From Hydractinia symbiolongicarpus (taxonomy: Eukaryota > Cnidaria > Hydrozoa > Anthoathecata > Hydractiniidae): 64,000 bases of DNA. The notes under the pieces were generated by a model. The model searched no databases. It worked only from the letters and a program-made list of their open reading frames with translations, and was not told the DNA's origin. The stretch lies in assembly GCF_029227915.1 (NCBI RefSeq), contig NC_079881.1, positions 12,127,501-12,191,500 of the forward strand, read 5' to 3'. Both the position numbers and the translations under genes were made by a program. Numbering within the stretch: position 1 is the first letter of the stretch; the number at the start of each line of letters is the position of its first letter. This document shows, piece by piece, positions 33,229 to 45,805 of the stretch.

Positions 33229-33953
33229 TAATATTTTATAGTTTGGGTTCCCTTTAGGAAAAAAAATTTTACTGGGTGCAACAAGATGCAATCTCAATTT
33301 GCAACTGAAGAAGAATTCAGCAGAGCTTGATCTTTCAGAGTTTATGATTCCGCTACACAGCTATAAGAGGGTCAAGAGGTGAAGAACATCAGTGTAGAAT
33401 ATTGTGAACTAAAGTAATGTGCAGAATAAAAAGAAATAAAGGAAAAATGTTTTTCTCCCGACCGTGGTTCCTCTTCTTGTACTCATCCCTTCATCCCTCT
33501 TAGCAACATGTACTCTGTGTAAAAGTGCGATTGTCACTTTCAGTAAACTTCTATTGGCTGCAGAAAAAACAACATGGTTCTCAACAATTAGTGTTATATA
33601 TAATGTCTTCTCTGATCTTTTTTAAAAACATTAACATTAAAATCGATTCAATACGGGCAAGTAAATGTTACCCATAGCATTCATTAAATAAAACGCTCTA
33701 AGCCATGGACATAATAGACAGGGTATATATATACCTCAATATTTGTAAAAAAATAGCTATAAAGGAAAATTGTGCTTTCATAAAAAAATAAAAAATCATA
33801 AAACGACAAAATTATAGCCAGGTAAAACAGTCGGACAAAACAAAATCAAAGTAAAATCCCTGCAAGAAACGTGATAACTTCAAACAACTATGTGTGACGT
33901 ACGGAGTGTGGTTTCTATACAGAGTAATGCTCCGTATAGCTGCTATACGGAGT
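33229..33953. other. Non-coding stretch ending in an ATACGGAGT motif cluster
   Basis: No gene recognised. At 33890-33953, copies of TACGGAGTGTG occur, with a perfect inverted repeat CTCCGTATAG/CTATACGGAG at 33930-33952. The same motif recurs right of the foldback element at 37937-38180. Confidence 0.45.
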
Positions 33954-34139
33954 CTGCCAACGGCAATGACTTCATTTAGCACCGGGCTAACTGGTCCCGA
34001 CACACGACGTACAACATAATTAACACCCCTTTATACTTTATCGACATAAAAAACCGACAGACGTTCATTCACACTACTCCAACCAATGGACCCGACATAT
34101 GAACCCTCATTGTCCGACATTCTCTCTATCGCTACACAA

Positions 34140-34440
34140 CAAATACGTATTTTTACTGTCAATAATCCATAACCAACATAATATCGCATAATACTGCATA
34201 ATACCTTCATAATTCATAAAAAGTACATATTTTTTCTGTCGATGGCCATACCAACGTAATATCGCATAATACTGCATAATACCGTCATAATACTCTCTGT
34301 CGCTACATAAAAAATACATATTTTTTCTGTCGATGGCTATACCAACGTAATATTGCATAATACTGCATAATACCTTCATAATACTCTCTGTCGCTGCATA
34401 AAAGTACATATTTTTTCTGTCGATGGCCATACCAAATTCG
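34140..34440 (-). repeat. Left subterminal tandem array of the foldback element
   Basis: About three to four units of 80-90 bp in the orientation opposite to the right array. Each reads, on the minus strand, TATTATGCAGTATTATGCGA, then a TTACGTTGGTATGGC part, then CATCGACAGAAAAAATATGT. Confidence 0.8.
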
Positions 34441-34559
34441 ATCTTTGAAAAAAACACATTTAGGAGACAATTTACCCGTATTAGGAAGCGAACCATACAT
34501 ATTAAATTAGCCTGATTTAACAACTTAGACCTTTTGCAAAGAAAACTTAAGAAAGTTTA

Positions 34560-35120
34560 ATTAATCCATGCAGATGTGATTAGCTCAATTTTGTAAATTA
34601 AGCATTTACAAAACTAAGGAGAAAATTTCCACATCAAAATCCATACACGCGACATTAGCCCGATTTTAGACAAAAAGCAATCTATACACATGAAATCAGC
34701 TTACATTTGTAAACTAGGCGATTACAAAACAGAGAGAGAATTCCCAGATCAAGAAGACATTCATGCACACGAGGTTAGGCCGCTTGAAACACGCTTTTGA
34801 TCGATTTCTCTAATTGAACAAGTAATCTATGACACACCAGATTAGCTTTAATTTGTAAGTTGTGCATTTTCAAAAAACAGTACTCTAAGGGTTAAAAAGA
34901 GATTTTCCACTCGTTTGTCTTGTTTCGTTGAATTTGGGGACTGATAACAAATTTTTAGAAGAAAAAGTTCCGAATCGAATACTAGACCGTGATATTATTC
35001 GTAATGGGCACTCTGTTTGTCTTGTTTCGTTGAATTTAGAAACTGAAAACAAATTTTTCGAAGAAAAAGATCTGAATCGAATACTAGACCATATTATCAT
35101 TCGTAATATGCGCACTTTGT
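34560..35120. repeat. Internal direct repeats in the middle of the foldback element
   Basis: A 101-bp unit starting near 34913 (GTTTGTCTTGTTTCGTTGAA) is repeated at 35014 with a few changes. To its left (34565-34875) three weak copies of a unit of about 145 bp share GATTAGCT..TTTGTAAATTA and ATTTACAAAAC motifs. Confidence 0.6.
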
Positions 35121-35404
35121 TTAGACCAAAAATTTTTCGTTGATGTTTTTAACTTAAAATACAAGTTAGTTTATTTAGATTTTGACCTGAGCTGTGGCAT
35201 ACGGAAATTTAATACATACAGTTTATATTTTTACTCAATGGTGCTTTAATTAGAATTTAGGAAAAAATAATTTTTTGAGGAAACTAAATTTATGCACTTC
35301 GTATTGAACTAAGAAAGGCGAGTAAAACAAAGACGTTAAAGTTCGTAGAGAAGCGTATATTTTAAATTCTACGTAAAATTACCAAATACTTGCGGTTGAT
35401 TTAA

Positions 35405-35933
35405 TCAGTTTTCGTTCCCCAGAGACGCAATTCTTTGTCGTTTTTTGAAACTATATTCTTTCGATTTGTTCCACTGGTAAATGAAAAATTGCAGATAGAA
35501 CATGAAATGTGCTTGGCTCATCAATCTAACTGAACTTTTTATCTGATGGATGAAGCTATTCACAAATCGACGTAACCACGCTCGCGAAACCAAGAATGGA
35601 ATTTAAGTAAAATGGAGTGGTACACTTATGAGTGTACCCCTGAAAAAAGCGCGTGTGTTGGTAGATTCCTGATTTTCTGTTCTTGACGTATTTGCTTAAA
35701 ATGCACGCCTCTTCTAGATGTATATAAAAAGAAACAGGTGCATCTTTTCGGCCTTCCTTACTAGGTATGACGTGAAATCCACAGCAGTGGCCATATATTG
35801 AGTAGAACCAAAAGAACACAAACTTCATGATGTAGAAATGACTTTTGACAAACTTCAATAGGGACGTCGTCGTATTTGCTTGAGTTGCTGGAGTCGGCAG
35901 AAAATATCCTAACTTGCCGAATTTGTTTGGCAC
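35405..35933 (-). pseudogene. Two overlapping frames of unknown protein in the foldback element
   Basis: Minus-strand frames 35556-35933 (125 residues) and 35405-35593 overlap by 38 bases. The first includes PVSFYIHLEEACILSKYVKN and the second SRAWLRRFVNSFIHQIKS. They could be one protein broken by a frameshift, possibly carried by the element. No transposase motif, no DDE pattern. Equally, they may be chance frames. Confidence 0.2.
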
Positions 35934-35942
35934 AATTTGAAG

Positions 35943-37485
35943 AACGATAGAGAGTATTATGAAGGTATTATGCAGTATTATGCGATGTTACCTTGATATC
36001 GCCATCGACAAAAAATATATGTATTTTTTATGTAGCGACAAAGAGTATTATGAAGGTATTATGCAGTATTATGCGATATTACGTTGGTTATGGCTATCAA
36101 AAACAAAAAATATGAATTTGTTATGGAACGATAGAGAGTATTATGAAGGTATTATGCAGTATTATGTAATATTACGTTGGTTATGGCCATCGACAAAAAG
36201 AATATGTATTTTTATGTAGCGACAGAGAGTATTATGAAGGTGTTATGCAGCATTATGCGATATTACGTTGGTTATGGCTATCGACAGAAAAATTATGTAT
36301 TTTTTATGGATTATGAAGGTATTATGCAGTATTATGCGATATTACGTTGGTTATGGATTATTGACAAAAAAAATATGTATTTTTATGTAGCGACAGAGAG
36401 TATTATGAAGGTATTATGCAGTATTATGCGATATTGCGTTGGTTATGGCTATCGACAAAAAAATATGTATTTTTCATGGATTATTAAGGCATTATGCAGT
36501 ATTATGCGATATTACGTTCGTATGGCCATCGACAGAAAAAATATGAATTTGTTATGGAACGATAGAGAGTATTATGAAGGTATTATGCAGTATTATGTAA
36601 TATTACGTTGGTTATGGCCATCGACAAAAAGAATATGTATTTTTATGTAGCGACAGAGAGTATTATGAAGGTGTTATGCAGCATTATGCGATATTACGTT
36701 GGTTATGGCTATCGACAGAAAAATTATGTATTTTTTATGGATTATGAAGGTATTATGCAGTATTATGCGATATTACGTTGGTTATGGATTATTGACAAAA
36801 AAAATATGTATTTTTATGTAGCGACAGAGAGTATTATGAAGGTATTATGCAGTATTATGCGATATTGCGTTGGTTATGGCTATCGACAAAAAAATATGTA
36901 TTTTTCATGGATTATTAAGGCATTATGCAGTATTATGCGATATTACGTTCGTATGGCCATCGACAGAAAAAATATGAATTTGTTATGGAACGATAGAGAG
37001 TATTATGAAGGCATTATGCAGTATTATGCGATATTACGTTCGTATGGCCATCGACAGAAAAAATATGAATTTGTTATGGAACGATAGAGAGTATTATGAA
37101 GGTATTATGCAGTATTATGCGATATTACGTTGGTTATGGCCATTGACAGAAAAAATATGTATTTTTTATGGATTATGAAGGTATTATGCAGTATTATGCG
37201 ATATTACGTTGGTTATGGCCATTGACAGAAAAAATATGTATTTTTTATGGATTATGAAGGTATTATGCAGTATTATGCGATATTACGTTGGTTATGGCCA
37301 TTGACAGAAAAAATATGTATTTTTTATGGATTATGAAGGTATTATGCAGTATTATGCGATATTACGTTGGTTATGGCCATTGACAGAAAAAATATGTATT
37401 TTTTATGGATTATGAAGGTATTATGCAGTATTATGCGATATTACGTTGGTATGGCCATCGACAGAAAAAATATGTATTTGTTATA
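35943..37485 (+). repeat. Right subterminal tandem array of the foldback element, with a higher-order repeat
   Basis: About 18 units of 79-92 bp, each with ATTATGCAGTATTATGCGAT. Two length classes differ by a GTAGCGACAGAGAGTATTAT segment. A 431-bp block (five units, from about 36128) is repeated almost exactly from about 36559. The last four intervals (37141 to 37378) are exactly 79 bp and nearly identical, so this end was amplified most recently. Confidence 0.85.
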
Positions 37486-37663
37486 TAGAGAGGATGTTGG
37501 ATAATGAAGGTTCATCCGTAGGGTCCATTTCGTTAGAGTACCCTGAATAAACGTCTGTCGGACTTTTTATTATAGATAAAGTATGAAGGGGTGGTAATTA
37601 TGTTGTACGTCGTGTGTCGGGACCACTTAGCCCGGTGCTAAATGGAGTCGTTGCCCTGCCAAC

Positions 37664-37936
37664 GAATGTTCTTAAAGTGAAATATCGCAATATATGACTG
37701 TTTAAAATTATTTCCGAAAAAATAAAAAATAATCACCATAAAGAACAAGTTAAAAAGACAAGTACGTCATTTCCTACTCTTTTATCCCAACCTCGTCCCC
37801 GGGTCTTGTGGCCACTGAGCCGTTATTATGGAGTTACCAACAATTTCGCCGATATCAATTTTATTCAACAAGGCAAAATGCCCTGGGAACGAGGTTGCTT
37901 TTATCCATCATAAGCATGCGAAGTATATTGTAGTTA
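37664..37936. other. Short non-coding flank right of the foldback element
   Basis: No gene or repeat recognised apart from CpG-containing unique sequence around 37790-37905. Confidence 0.3.
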
Positions 37937-38180
37937 TACGGAGTGTGGGAACGTTAGTTTGATTGCAAAAAAAGGATTATGGCATACAGATTGTGAGATA
38001 ACGAGAGTATGTTATGCAGAATTTGCTATGTGGAGTATGTAGAATGTGCTATAAGGTGTATGCCATACGGAGTATGCTATACGGATAATGTCATACGGAG
38101 TGTGACATGCTTCATATACGAAGTTTACTATACGGAGTATGACAGGTTTAGTATATGGAGTGTGTCATGCTGAGCATGCG
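37937..38180. repeat. Minisatellite of ATACGGAGTRTG motifs
   Basis: Irregular short repeats: ATACGGAGTGTG, CATACGGAGTATGCTATACG, TCATACGGAGTGTGACATGC and decayed copies down to about 38180. The motif also lies left of the foldback element at 33890-33953. Confidence 0.6.
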
Positions 38181-38326
38181 AAGTTACATAAGAAAAAGTC
38201 ATTGATTGTATGGTTAGTTTTATTGCATATGGGACATAAAAAACAAAGTTATAAAGCTTAGAATAAATATAATGGAAGCCATAAAAATAAACTTCATACA
38301 AAACGCAAATATTATACTACATCATA

Positions 38327-39011
38327 CAGTAGACTCCCGGTAACTCGAACACCGGTTAACTCGAATTTTCATTAGCTCGAAATGTTTTCTACGTCCCTTG
38401 GATATTTCTTAAAATAAATAATTGTAATAATTGTAAATAATGGTACCTTTTTCAAGGATACACAAAGAATGTTGAACAAACCAAGAGAAGGACAGTTTAG
38501 CAATTGATATTTGTTTTTGGCGATCCTTCGTGAAATCGCTCTATCCAGCTCTACTTTGTTGCTGTCTTTCACGGCGATTAGATGCGAAACAATGTTATTG
38601 TACGTAACTTTGTCCAAAATGGCACTGTTTTTGACCGGACTTCCCCTTTAACATTGCTTTTCACCCAGCCTTCAAAAGCATTTTTTTGCTGATTTTCAGT
38701 TTCCATTCCTAAAATTTTACAATTTTTCAACATAAAAATACAACGATATACTTAGCTAGTCATCAGAACAAAAAGACAAAAAAAGAAATTCATAATTACC
38801 TTCTGATTTTGGTTAATTGCAACACCACGTAAAACAACAGAACTTCACATACTGACAATCTTCGAACGTTTTGCACCACATGCTTTGATGTACAATTCGT
38901 AAAGTCTCCCCATTTTTCTAAATTTATATTTTTTAGTTCAGACAGGAAATTTGTCTGGTGACCAACGTGTTCATTCATTGGTCCAAAAACTGCCACGTAA
39001 AAAAACACCAA
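38327..39011. mobile_element. Truncated pogo/Tigger-like DNA transposon end
   Basis: CAGTAGACTCCCGGTAACTC at 38327, followed by GAACACCGGTTAACTCGAA, is the kind of end typical of pogo/Tigger elements, and it is preceded by TA. Minus-strand frames at 38372-38617 and 38796-39011 may be transposase debris but show no clear DDE or CENP-B helix-turn-helix motif. The opposite end was not found, so the right boundary is only the end of these frames. Confidence 0.45.
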
Positions 39012-40680
39012 TTTTTGAGACTCGGTTTGTAATGTTGAAGAGGTTAATTAATTAGGTTCGTTGTTTTATCAGCTAAATACTAAGCTTGGTGGCAGTTCTT
39101 ACTAAAACTAATCAGTACTCTGCATGCTTGTCTCATGCTTTAGACTTTTTTCTTCTCACACAAATTATTTGCTTGTTTTAGGCACGATTTTCTAAGCTGG
39201 AATAGCTCAGAGTAAATTTTTTAATAAGAATGCTTAGTTTTGACTTCGACGCTCATGCTGCATTCGCTAATGTCTAGCCAAACAAGTGTCGGCATTATAA
39301 TACTCTCAAAGTTTTACTTCTTTTGCCTTAAGTGAACCACACTGATTAATTAGCTTTAGCGGTCCCTCTTATTTGCGGTTTATATCTGCAATAGGTTAGC
39401 GGGTCTTTAAAATACTTAGCGTTCCGGAAATTATGAATCTGTTCTTTTAATCTATTGCCACATCAATCAACTTCCAAAACAAAATTGTACACAGCACCGT
39501 CTACAGCTCGCGAGCTAGCCCTAGTTTTCAAAGTTGTGGTTGAGTTTGACAAACAGATGAGGGAAACTGTACAGCTCTCTTCAAAAATGATGTCTCCTGG
39601 TTATACGTAGCTACAACAACGGTTAAGATGGCGTGTACCCCCTTTCGTTGCACTCTTATGCATAACATGTGTACTGATAACTGTTCTCCAAAAACTATAT
39701 AGCAAGAGACTCGTGTCGTTTGTTGTTTCTTAGATATAGAACAAGGATTAGGCCACTATATCGCAACTTAGAACTTTTAAATTTTATGATCTGATCATCC
39801 TTTAAAATATGCACCAATCTTAGGCTGGTAGATGTGGTCTAATTAATTTACCCCTCCTTGTCAAATTAATTCTTCTTGGTTTAAAATCTATTCACTTTCA
39901 CTCTCTAATGATTTGCAACTGACTTTTCCTTTCAGGCTCCATCAGCTTTTGATATGCAACTAATTCTCATAAAGGAAGCATTTCATATTGACAACTACTG
40001 ATCCTGTATTTTAAAATTGCACCCTTTTCTGTGTTTTTATGATATATATATACTTCTGTGATTTAAATTTACAACAAATTTCCTATAACAAAATATCATT
40101 TTTCCTTGCTTCCTTCTTTCTTTTTTTCTTATATAAATGTCTTCTGATGTCCTTGTGTCTGCCTTAGTTTGTATTATCCATCTTTCTTTTTAAAGTGGTG
40201 AGCACCTTTGCTTAAATTTAATGCTTTGTGTCGATCTCCTGTCACTAGTTAAGTGTTTACACAAATTTTTATTTATAAACATGTCATTATTTGTGGCAAA
40301 ATTCCAATAATGCACTGTATTGTTGTATGGTTAAAACTAATATCAATGTCTATCTAAGGTAGTATGTAATATATACACATACATCTAATAAAAGTACATA
40401 ATTTAAAAATTAGGCAATTATAAGTGAGTGAAGAGCTTCACATAGAATTAGTCAACAACCAACACCAACAAAAGTCAATGTAAAAGCTGGGAATATAGCT
40501 TGTTTGCTTAAAGGAGAACTAATGAAAAAACTTTCATACAGGTTCTTTAATAATAAAAACTTTTTTAAATATCCCGAAAACAACATGGCATAAAATTCTT
40601 TTATTTTTTTTATGTTTTTATGTATATACAAATTTTGTCCCTCTGAAACGATAACAAAATAAAATCACTTTCAGTACACA
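39012..40680. other. AT-rich non-coding region
   Basis: No gene or element recognised on either strand. Confidence 0.3.
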
Positions 40681-40686
40681 TTATTG

Positions 40687-41454
40687 CAGCCCTTGAAATT
40701 AGAATTTTTTTACGTTGGCAATTAAACTGCCGACGTGAAATACATTTCAACTGATTTGCGTCAGCAATTTTTTTTGTAGTGAAATTTTTCAGCTGGCAAT
40801 AACTTTCGTCATTCACCTTTTGTCATTCACCTTTTATTAGAGCTAGACCTCTCATAATTTCGATGCATCAATCTCCTAAGACAAGGGCAAATGCGAATGG
40901 ACAAATGGGAATTGGCAAACCTTCCGGATGGTGAAATTCGTTAGTTTAATAGTTCACTGCCAACTGGCTTTTTAGGTTTCGAGATAAATTCATTAGGTTG
41001 TATATCGCAGAAGTTGCTGATGATATGCTTCATAAATTCTTGTCACTGGCACAATTTAACATGAAGCAAAACTGTAAAGGAGACTCAATTATTAGAGTCT
41101 TCGGAGAACATCTCTTCTCACAAAACCAAGGGCAGGGATGACTTATTGCCTGCGGTGTCATGTGGGAGAAAGAACTTTTGGACTTCTTTTAAATATGATA
41201 TATATACAATCTTTTCGATTATTATTACTAAACATATTTGATTTCTGTTACCCTTTTTAACTTACTAAAACTCGAATGAAATTATTTTGTAGTTGCAATG
41301 AGTAAGTAGCTCAAACAAAACCGAAAAAATATTGTTATTTAAAAATTTCACACCAAAATTACATCAGCAATTTTTTTGCCGATGCAACTACGGTATCTTT
41401 GTGTTTTATTTCGGCAATTACGTCGGCAGTGCTGAATGCTAATTTTAAGGGCTG
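40687..41454. mobile_element. 768-bp inverted-repeat element with 6-bp flanking repeat
   Basis: The left end is CAGCCCTTGAAATTAG; the right end, reverse-complemented, is CAGCCCTTAAAATTAG (15 of 16). TTATTG flanks both sides exactly (40681-40686 and 41455-41460). Subterminal GTCGGCA/TGCCGAC-type motifs occur on both arms. No transposase frame. A related piece is at 26940-27045. Confidence 0.75.
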
Positions 41455-41460
41455 TTATTG

Positions 41461-43354
41461 TGCATAATATTTTAAAGTTTAGTTTTCAAGTCTAGCAAAT
41501 TAAATGTGTTGTAGTCTTTCAACATGTTTTGTTGAAAAAATAACACAAGAAAAATTTCATAATAAAGTTAAATACACATAAAACTTATTTTTCTTAAGTG
41601 ATAACTCGATTCTAAAACTCTAAAACTATATTTATATTTGTGAAACAATTATTTTATTCTGATAAAGATATTTATTTAAAAACATGATAATGTCCTAAAT
41701 CGACAGTCATGGCGGCAACCTTAAGCTACTTTGATCTTAAATGTCTCGAGAACCAAAATTCACAAATAAATAAGAATTTAACAAAGTTCATATTCACACT
41801 ATTTTGAACATTTTAAGCGCAAGTTGTTATCAATTGTTAGTTCTTTAAAACACAGCTTGCTTTGCTTATTGATTTTTTAGTTTGGTAAAATTTACCTGTA
41901 TGTTTTTTTTCCTTATGTGTAGGCAGAGAAACTGATGTAATTTCCCTAAACCCTAAAAATTCTAATTGTCACAGAATTTACCAATTTTAAAGCATACATG
42001 TAACAACCTAATGTTATTTTTGTCCAATTCTTGATTTTTATATTATTGAGAAGCCTAAAATTCATAGAAAATTAATTTTATATAAAAAATATAATTTTTA
42101 TGGAAAAAAGATGAAAGAATGAAAAATATAAAACACAATTCTTTTCCCCAGTTCTTTGCATTGAATTTCAATTTGTTTACAAAGTTTAAATCTAGATATC
42201 TCAAAACAATGGTTCTTTGATACACTCTACGTTTTAGGAGAAGTTATACAGTTATACAAACATTTTTGAATATAAAGATAGAACTAAAATATTAATGTTC
42301 TAGGCATACAAGACTCTTAAACAGTGTCTGTTTTTTTTCTTAAAAATGAATTGTTAAGGTTTTATTACATTGTAAAGATAAAAAAGTGCAATACAGAAGC
42401 ATGCTAGGGTGCTTTTTATGCAATAAACCTTGAATGCTGTACCTCTTAGACTTAGGGTCAGCAACTTGAAAAAGGTGTTTAGAAATCCAAGTGTATCATT
42501 TTATGACAAAAATAGCACTATTTGATAGAGATTTTATTTGGCTTTTAGAAAATATACTTTTATATTGACACAGTATTCTCAACATGGGTAATATGTGTTA
42601 AAAACTTGGATGTATTAGTAAGGCTAGACAATCTCACCACTTTATGTGATAACCTAGAAATACACAAACATACATAAACATACTGTATTGTCAGTGTCAG
42701 TGTCAGTAGGATGTTGACTTTTCCATTCTCTCTTTTCTTGTAATATAAACATATAGCTGCAAATACATAGTGACACTGTAATGTCCTGAAACAAGATCAA
42801 AAAATAACCAAAGGTTAATAGCAAAAGGGTATCAAGATTATCTGTGTCCATTAATTCCAGTTTCCGAAGCAGGTGTTACTTTGTTGGGTCTGCAATAACT
42901 TTTGTCAATTGGTCTGCAAGTGGCATGGAAGTTTGAATCCATTTCCGGTATAAGTGTTGCACACACACAAGTCGATACTATTGCTTGGGTTCAAACAGAT
43001 ACGAATTAATGCCACAAATGATAGGTTTTAAACCATAAACGCTAAATAAAATACAAAACTTTACTTAAAAAAATACAAAAAGAGCGAATAATAAAAGAAA
43101 GCAAACAAGAACGCACGAACAAATTACTGAACCACTTTTACGAAACCACCACCACTAAACAACATCACATGCAAGCAATACACGCATACTAAGTAAAAAC
43201 ACACAAATGAATCACGCTCAACAGTTCTTTTATTCAAAATTATTTCTTTTACAGACAGCAATATCAACTCTGTGTCCGCCCTCTGCAGCAATTGTTGTCA
43301 AGTATATTTCAGAAAAGAGACTTATTATAGATAGACAGATGTGCATATTTACAT
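41461..43354. other. AT-rich non-coding region
   Basis: No gene recognised. Frame 42654-42851 has no motif. A short GTCAGT repeat at about 42690-42709. Confidence 0.3.
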
Positions 43355-43672
43355 AGCTAGCCTCATAAAGGGATATACTCTGTCTATTATTTCCAGGAGG
43401 GGCCATGGTTTATAGATAGGGAGTCCTAGTGTATTTAATTCTCATTACGCTATACAGGCCCAATTAGGGTCAGTGCTCTACCAAACAACTTTTTGCAACA
43501 TCTAATGGTTCACACAATGTGTGCCATCTCCCCAATTTCCCTCACATGGCTTTGATGGACCTAGAGCTATGGTAACATCCACTCGCCCATATTGAATTGC
43601 TGCCAAGGGGAGTCATGCCCTGGTCTCCAACAAAAAGTTCAAGGGTTATAACCACTAGGCTATGACACCACA
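43355..43672 (-). mobile_element. tRNA-derived SINE, uninterrupted copy
   Basis: Head on the right with A box TAGCCTAGTGG (minus strand, 43652-43662); the B box is eroded. It aligns along its length with the two halves of the interrupted copy at 27394-33056, including GGGAGTCCTAG, CCAATTTCCCTCACATGGCT and GCTATGGTAACAT. It provides the empty site for the nested insertion. Confidence 0.7.
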
Positions 43673-43679
43673 ACAGCGC

Positions 43680-44199
43680 CATTATCAGTTAATTTATGAA
43701 TCTGAATGTGCTTACGTTGTCTGCTTGGTGCAGAAATCATTTCAGTAAGAAATGATGTTACTTGTGTTACTGTGTTACTTGTGTTGACTTTCGATTAAAT
43801 CATCAAGCTAACAATGGGTTGTCACCTTTAGCAAATCTTCTCCCTCCAGGATTCCAGCCTGAAATGAACGCAAAGGGTACAGCTAACACTCTTTTGGGGT
43901 CTAAGCATTGTACCTTGTCCACAATACTGTTTGATGTAAGATTTGTGTATGGATCATTGGGGATCAATGACAGGAAATTATCCAGCTGATTTTTGAAACA
44001 ACTTGTAGTACATTGAGTGATTTATTTGATCTCTTTCGGCAATTGGTTGAATTAACGAGATCCATTGGTTCGATAGCTGGTAAATTTCAGGGATTGAATA
44101 GCTTTAGGTGCTTTTGAGGTTTTCGATTCTATATAACAGGAACGCCCTTTTCTGTTAGATGATTTTACAATTATGGACACAGAAAGGTTGGGATCTAGA
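43680..44199. other. Stretch with a weak minus-strand frame
   Basis: On the minus strand, 43795-43980 is open without a Met (segment VLAVPFAFISGWNPGGRRFA). It might be a fragment of the adjacent copia-like element or of an unrelated gene. Not identified. Confidence 0.2.
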
Positions 44200-45480
44200 T
44201 TTTCAAGGATTTTCTATACATATATAATACAGTATTGTTCTCTTCTTCGTTTGAGAGAGTACAAGTGGAAGTGACATATACCATTGGTATATGATAGTCC
44301 ATATGATTTTGGCAGCAAGTGTACTTTTAATATACCTTTCCTTTATTATTGGAGAGGAACACAACTTATTATCCTCCTGAACTTTGACCTGATGGGTACT
44401 TTGCCAATGATGCATCACTGCAACATACAATAGAGCAATTTTCCAATAAAAATCACCATAATAGATAGTTGATCTACTACATCCTAAATTTTGTAATGCC
44501 TCCCATATTGCAAAATACCACATGCAAGCAACAACATTTTATCGGTTGTACACCACATATGCAATAAACAAACCTTCCCCGGACTGAAAAAAGAAGCACA
44601 TTGGAAGCTATTAGTCGAAAAGGACTGGCATTTTTTTCACCAACTGAAAAGCCCAATCGTAACATAACAATTGAAATCTCCACCAAATATTCTACATATA
44701 AATGAATGTTATTATATACAACTAATTTACTGCAACAATCAATCCCAATTTTCTTCTCTGATCACCCATGCCATGTCGAATTCATTCACTGTGTCTGCCT
44801 CTCCATTTCTATAACCAACATAGACGACTCTTGTTCACGACACAACTTGGTATTATGCGCTAAAACCTTTCCTATTCGCATATATACCCACAATTAGGGG
44901 GTAAAGTAAAGCGTATTTACGATTTTTTAAAAACATGTGTTGTGTCTAAAAAATATATGCGACCTAATGACGTCAACCCCTACAATGTTTTTAAATGTTT
45001 TATCAGTAAACATCATGGTGGGAGCAAAAAAGCTTCTTCCTGATATGTTTTTCAAAACTTCAGAGCATAATATCTCGTCATAAAGCTGGAATAAATATGA
45101 AGTGATGTTCTTTGTAACTACTGCAGTACTTGGAGTTGATTTTGATATACTTGTTTCGAAGAACGCTGTAAGTTTTAAATTTGCTTTTACTATCAAGCTT
45201 TTTGACAGCATTGAACATATCAGACTATTCCTGCAACATTCTGTGGGCAGCCTGTATCAAGAATCGTATAGTTAAATGCAACACCACCTGCCATATTCAC
45301 ATGAGATGCTTGGAATTTAATAACATCAGAGTTAACAAAAGCAACCCATGAGTGGTTTTTGGAACCATTCTGTTGCTGGTTGTCTTCCAAGCCTTGTTGT
45401 TTCTCAGATCGATGTGAGCAATCTCAAGCAAAATGTGCAATTGAACAACAAACACGACATGTTAGTGGTTTCCTATCATC
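44200..45480 (-). pseudogene. Eroded copia-type gag-pol fragment
   Basis: On the minus strand, near 45400-45470, a CX2CX4HX4C zinc knuckle (CRVCCSIAHFA, a stop, then DC) is followed near 45250 by a protease active site ILDTGCPQNVAG. RNase H debris follows near 44350-44420 (SDASLAKYPSGQSSGG). Integrase and most of reverse transcriptase are missing, so there is an internal deletion. Upstream gag-like frames may extend to about 45840. This is a different copy from the one at 27871-32490. Confidence 0.55.
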
Positions 45481-45805
45481 ATTCAGGGGGTTGCAGCAAT
45501 TTTACACAACCTTATCCACTGTAACTAGTATTTGATGAATTGGTATTGTTTCCATACAACATATGTTTTATACTCATCTAGTGTGGCAAAAAAGGTCTTG
45601 TTTTGCAACACTTCCAAAATATTTCTTAAGTGCCTTTTTAGCATGTTTGTACATCACATATGGGTATGGTTCCCATCAACTTCCCTCATTGATAGTGGGA
45701 GGTTGTAATCATAAAGATTTGCACCACAAAGTAAATCAAGTCCATGAATCTGTATATCCATCCAGGCCATGTCAAAGCAATCCATTCTTACTTTATATTT
45801 CTCAT

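Larger units (their letters stand above)
33962..37655. mobile_element. Foldback-type DNA element with long inverted arms and subterminal tandem arrays
   Basis: The element begins GGCAATGACTTCATTTAGCA and its right end, reverse-complemented, begins GGCAACGACTCCATTTAGCA. The terminal 180 bp or so match on both arms at high identity (for example GTCCCGACACACGACGTACA in both). An exact 8-bp duplication CTGCCAAC flanks it (33954-33961 and 37656-37663). Inside the terminal blocks, both arms continue as tandem arrays in opposite orientation. The 1.5-kb middle (about 34440-35940) has no recognisable transposase. An 8-bp duplication is typical of hAT and P superfamilies; which one mobilised this element is unknown. 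Confidence 0.85.

Noticed and set aside
35959-37087. Three long plus-strand ORFs (86 to 159 codons) with repeated peptides
   Set aside because: They are frames that happen to stay open through the 79-92 bp tandem units of the foldback arm. The peptides simply echo the DNA repeat and occur in more than one frame.
43762-43989. 75-codon plus-strand ORF with a Pro-rich stretch
   Set aside because: The opposite strand has an equally good open frame; neither has a recognised domain, so no gene is called.
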